Shown one piece after another: positions 42,495 through 43,389 of a stretch of DNA of 43,389 nucleotides. Source of the DNA: Oceanobacillus senegalensis (GTDB lineage Bacteria > Bacillota > Bacilli > Bacillales > Amphibacillaceae). The translations under genes and the position numbers were made by a program. The DNA lies in NCBI RefSeq assembly GCF_900176885.1, contig NZ_LT839648.1, positions 3,336,001 to 3,379,389 on the forward strand, read 5' to 3'. Under the pieces are notes generated by a model that saw only the letters and a program-made list of their open reading frames with translations, ran no database searches and was not told the DNA's origin. The stretch's first letter is position 1; each line of letters opens with the position of its first letter.

Positions 42495-43389
42495 TTACAT
42501 TATATGAATTGGAGAACCTAACGCTACTTCTGCTGCCTCCATTGTAATTTCACCTAATGTTGGATGAGCATGAATAGTAAGTGCTAAGTCTTCTGCAGTC
42601 ATACCAGCTTCAACAGCTAGTCCAATTTCAGAAATCATATCACTAGCGTTTGGTCCAGCGATTTGACCTCCTAGAATTAATCCATCCTCTTTACGAGTAA
42701 TAAGTTTTAAGAAACCGTCTGTATTATTTAAGGATAATGCACGGCCATTTGCCGCGAATGGGAACTTACCAACCTTCACGTCATAGCCTTCTTCTTTTGC
42801 TTGTGCTTCAGTAAGACCAACCATAGCCAATTCTGGCTCAACGAAAGCAACAGCAGGAATACCAATATAATCAACTTCAGATTTTTCACCGCTAATTGCT
42901 TCTGCAGCAATCTTACCTTCATAAGAAGCTTTATGCGCTAATGGAGCACCTGGTACAATATCACCAATAGCATAGATGTTCTTCACAGTTGTACGGGATT
43001 GTTTATCAACTTTAATAAGACCTTTTTCATCTAATTCGATACCCACTTGTTCCAAACCAATTTCACTTGTGTTTGGACGACGGCCTACAGTTACTAAGAC
43101 ATAATCCGCCTCAATTATTTCTTCTTTCCCTTTTACTTCATATGAAACTTTTACACCATCTTTTGTTTCTTCCACGCCTTTAGCCATTGCTTCTGTAATC
43201 ACTGTAGCGCCTTTTTTCTTCAGACCTTTTTTAACTAATTGAGTCATCGATTTTTCAAATCCGCCTAAAATATCTTTTGCACCTTCTAGGAATGTAACCT
43301 CTGTACCAAAGTTAGCATAAGCAGTCCCTAGTTCTGTTCCAACATATCCAGCACCAATTACAACTAGTTTTTTAGGAATTTCTTTCAAA
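42495..43389 (-). CDS. pdhD: Dihydrolipoamide dehydrogenase (E3), C-terminal part, cut by the window edge
   Basis: About 297 residues of the C-terminal two thirds: [14 protein letters not shown] (NAD site), [32 protein letters not shown] (FAD-contact GD), and [11 protein letters not shown] with the active-site His-Glu pair of the dimer interface. The N-terminal FAD domain and redox disulfide lie right of the window. E3 reoxidises lipoyl groups in pyruvate and 2-oxoacid dehydrogenase complexes. Being a housekeeping gene, it marks the right border of the accessory region. Assignment to the pyruvate complex (pdhD) instead of another complex needs the missing neighbours. Confidence 0.85.
   Translation of the reverse strand, partial: LKEIPKKLVVIGAGYVGTELGTAYANFGTEVTFLEGAKDILGGFEKSMTQLVKKGLKKKGATVITEAMAKGVEETKDGVKVSYEVKGKEEIIEADYVLVTVGRRPNTSEIGLEQVGIELDEKGLIKVDKQSRTTVKNIYAIGDIVPGAPLAHKASYEGKIAAEAISGEKSEVDYIGIPAVAFVEPELAMVGLTEAQAKEEGYDVKVGKFPFAANGRALSLNNTDGFLKLITRKEDGLILGGQIAGPNASDMISEIGLAVEAGMTAEDLALTIHAHPTLGEITMEAAEVALGSPIHIM

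Noticed and set aside
1..43389. CRISPR arrays, tRNA genes, riboswitches, prophage or defence genes
   Set aside because: I saw no regularly spaced direct repeats, no cloverleaf with a TTCRANY loop, no known riboswitch core and no phage or nuclease-type proteins.

Overview
The window looks like a chromosomal piece of a low-GC Gram-positive, spore-forming Bacillaceae, probably of the halotolerant Oceanobacillus/Virgibacillus/Gracilibacillus group. The reasons are the 5' end of a 16S rRNA gene at the left edge (reading GTCGAGCGCG after the conserved start), strong GGAGG-type ribosome binding sites, frequent TTG starts, and the sporulation genes pdaB, kbaA, gerD, salA and cwlD in the order and relative orientation known from Bacillus subtilis.

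Layout. Bases 1-611 hold the start of a rrn operon (minus strand) with its promoter and leader, then a small unknown gene. Bases 802-5019 hold the sporulation/germination block (pdaB, kbaA, gerD, salA, cwlD). Bases 5169-6810 hold three DUF948-type membrane proteins and a small membrane protein. Bases 7026-8935 hold a Yip1-like membrane protein and an HlyD-like adaptor resembling YknW/YknX, without the ABC genes. From 9276 to 41922 there is a large carbohydrate-acid catabolic region. It contains two complete TRAP transporters, two GPH-type symporters, a DHA2 efflux pump, an AEC-type carrier and an unknown polytopic membrane protein. Its enzymes are gluconokinase, an SDR dehydrogenase, a LarA-like (nickel-pincer family) protein, glucuronate isomerase UxaC, 6-phosphogluconate dehydrogenase, methylglyoxal synthase plus a dead second copy, four Gfo/Idh/MocA oxidoreductases and a TIM-barrel isomerase-like protein. 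Its regulators are two XylR-like ROK proteins and one AraC-type protein. A decayed ISL3 transposase (about 42028-42328) separates this region from a truncated dihydrolipoamide dehydrogenase gene at the right edge.

How the genes may work together. UxaC, the SDR, the LarA-like protein, gluconokinase and Gnd can be ordered into a route from D-glucuronate through D-fructuronate, D-mannonate and D-gluconate to 6-phosphogluconate and ribulose 5-phosphate. The unusual step is a C2 epimerisation of an aldonate by the LarA-like protein. No mannonate dehydratase, KDG kinase or KDPG aldolase gene is seen in the window. This pathway is inference from gene content.

Regulation. At least ten copies of a XylR/ROK-type dyad (TTTGTTT...AACAAA) sit upstream of the transporter and enzyme operons and of both ROK genes, and several have a cre-like box 15-50 bases away. 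This suggests one local regulon with induction by ROK proteins and catabolite repression. A separate operon headed by an AraC-type gene (28038 down to 22901) has three Gfo/Idh/MocA genes and a TIM-barrel gene and lacks such operators, so it probably serves another substrate.
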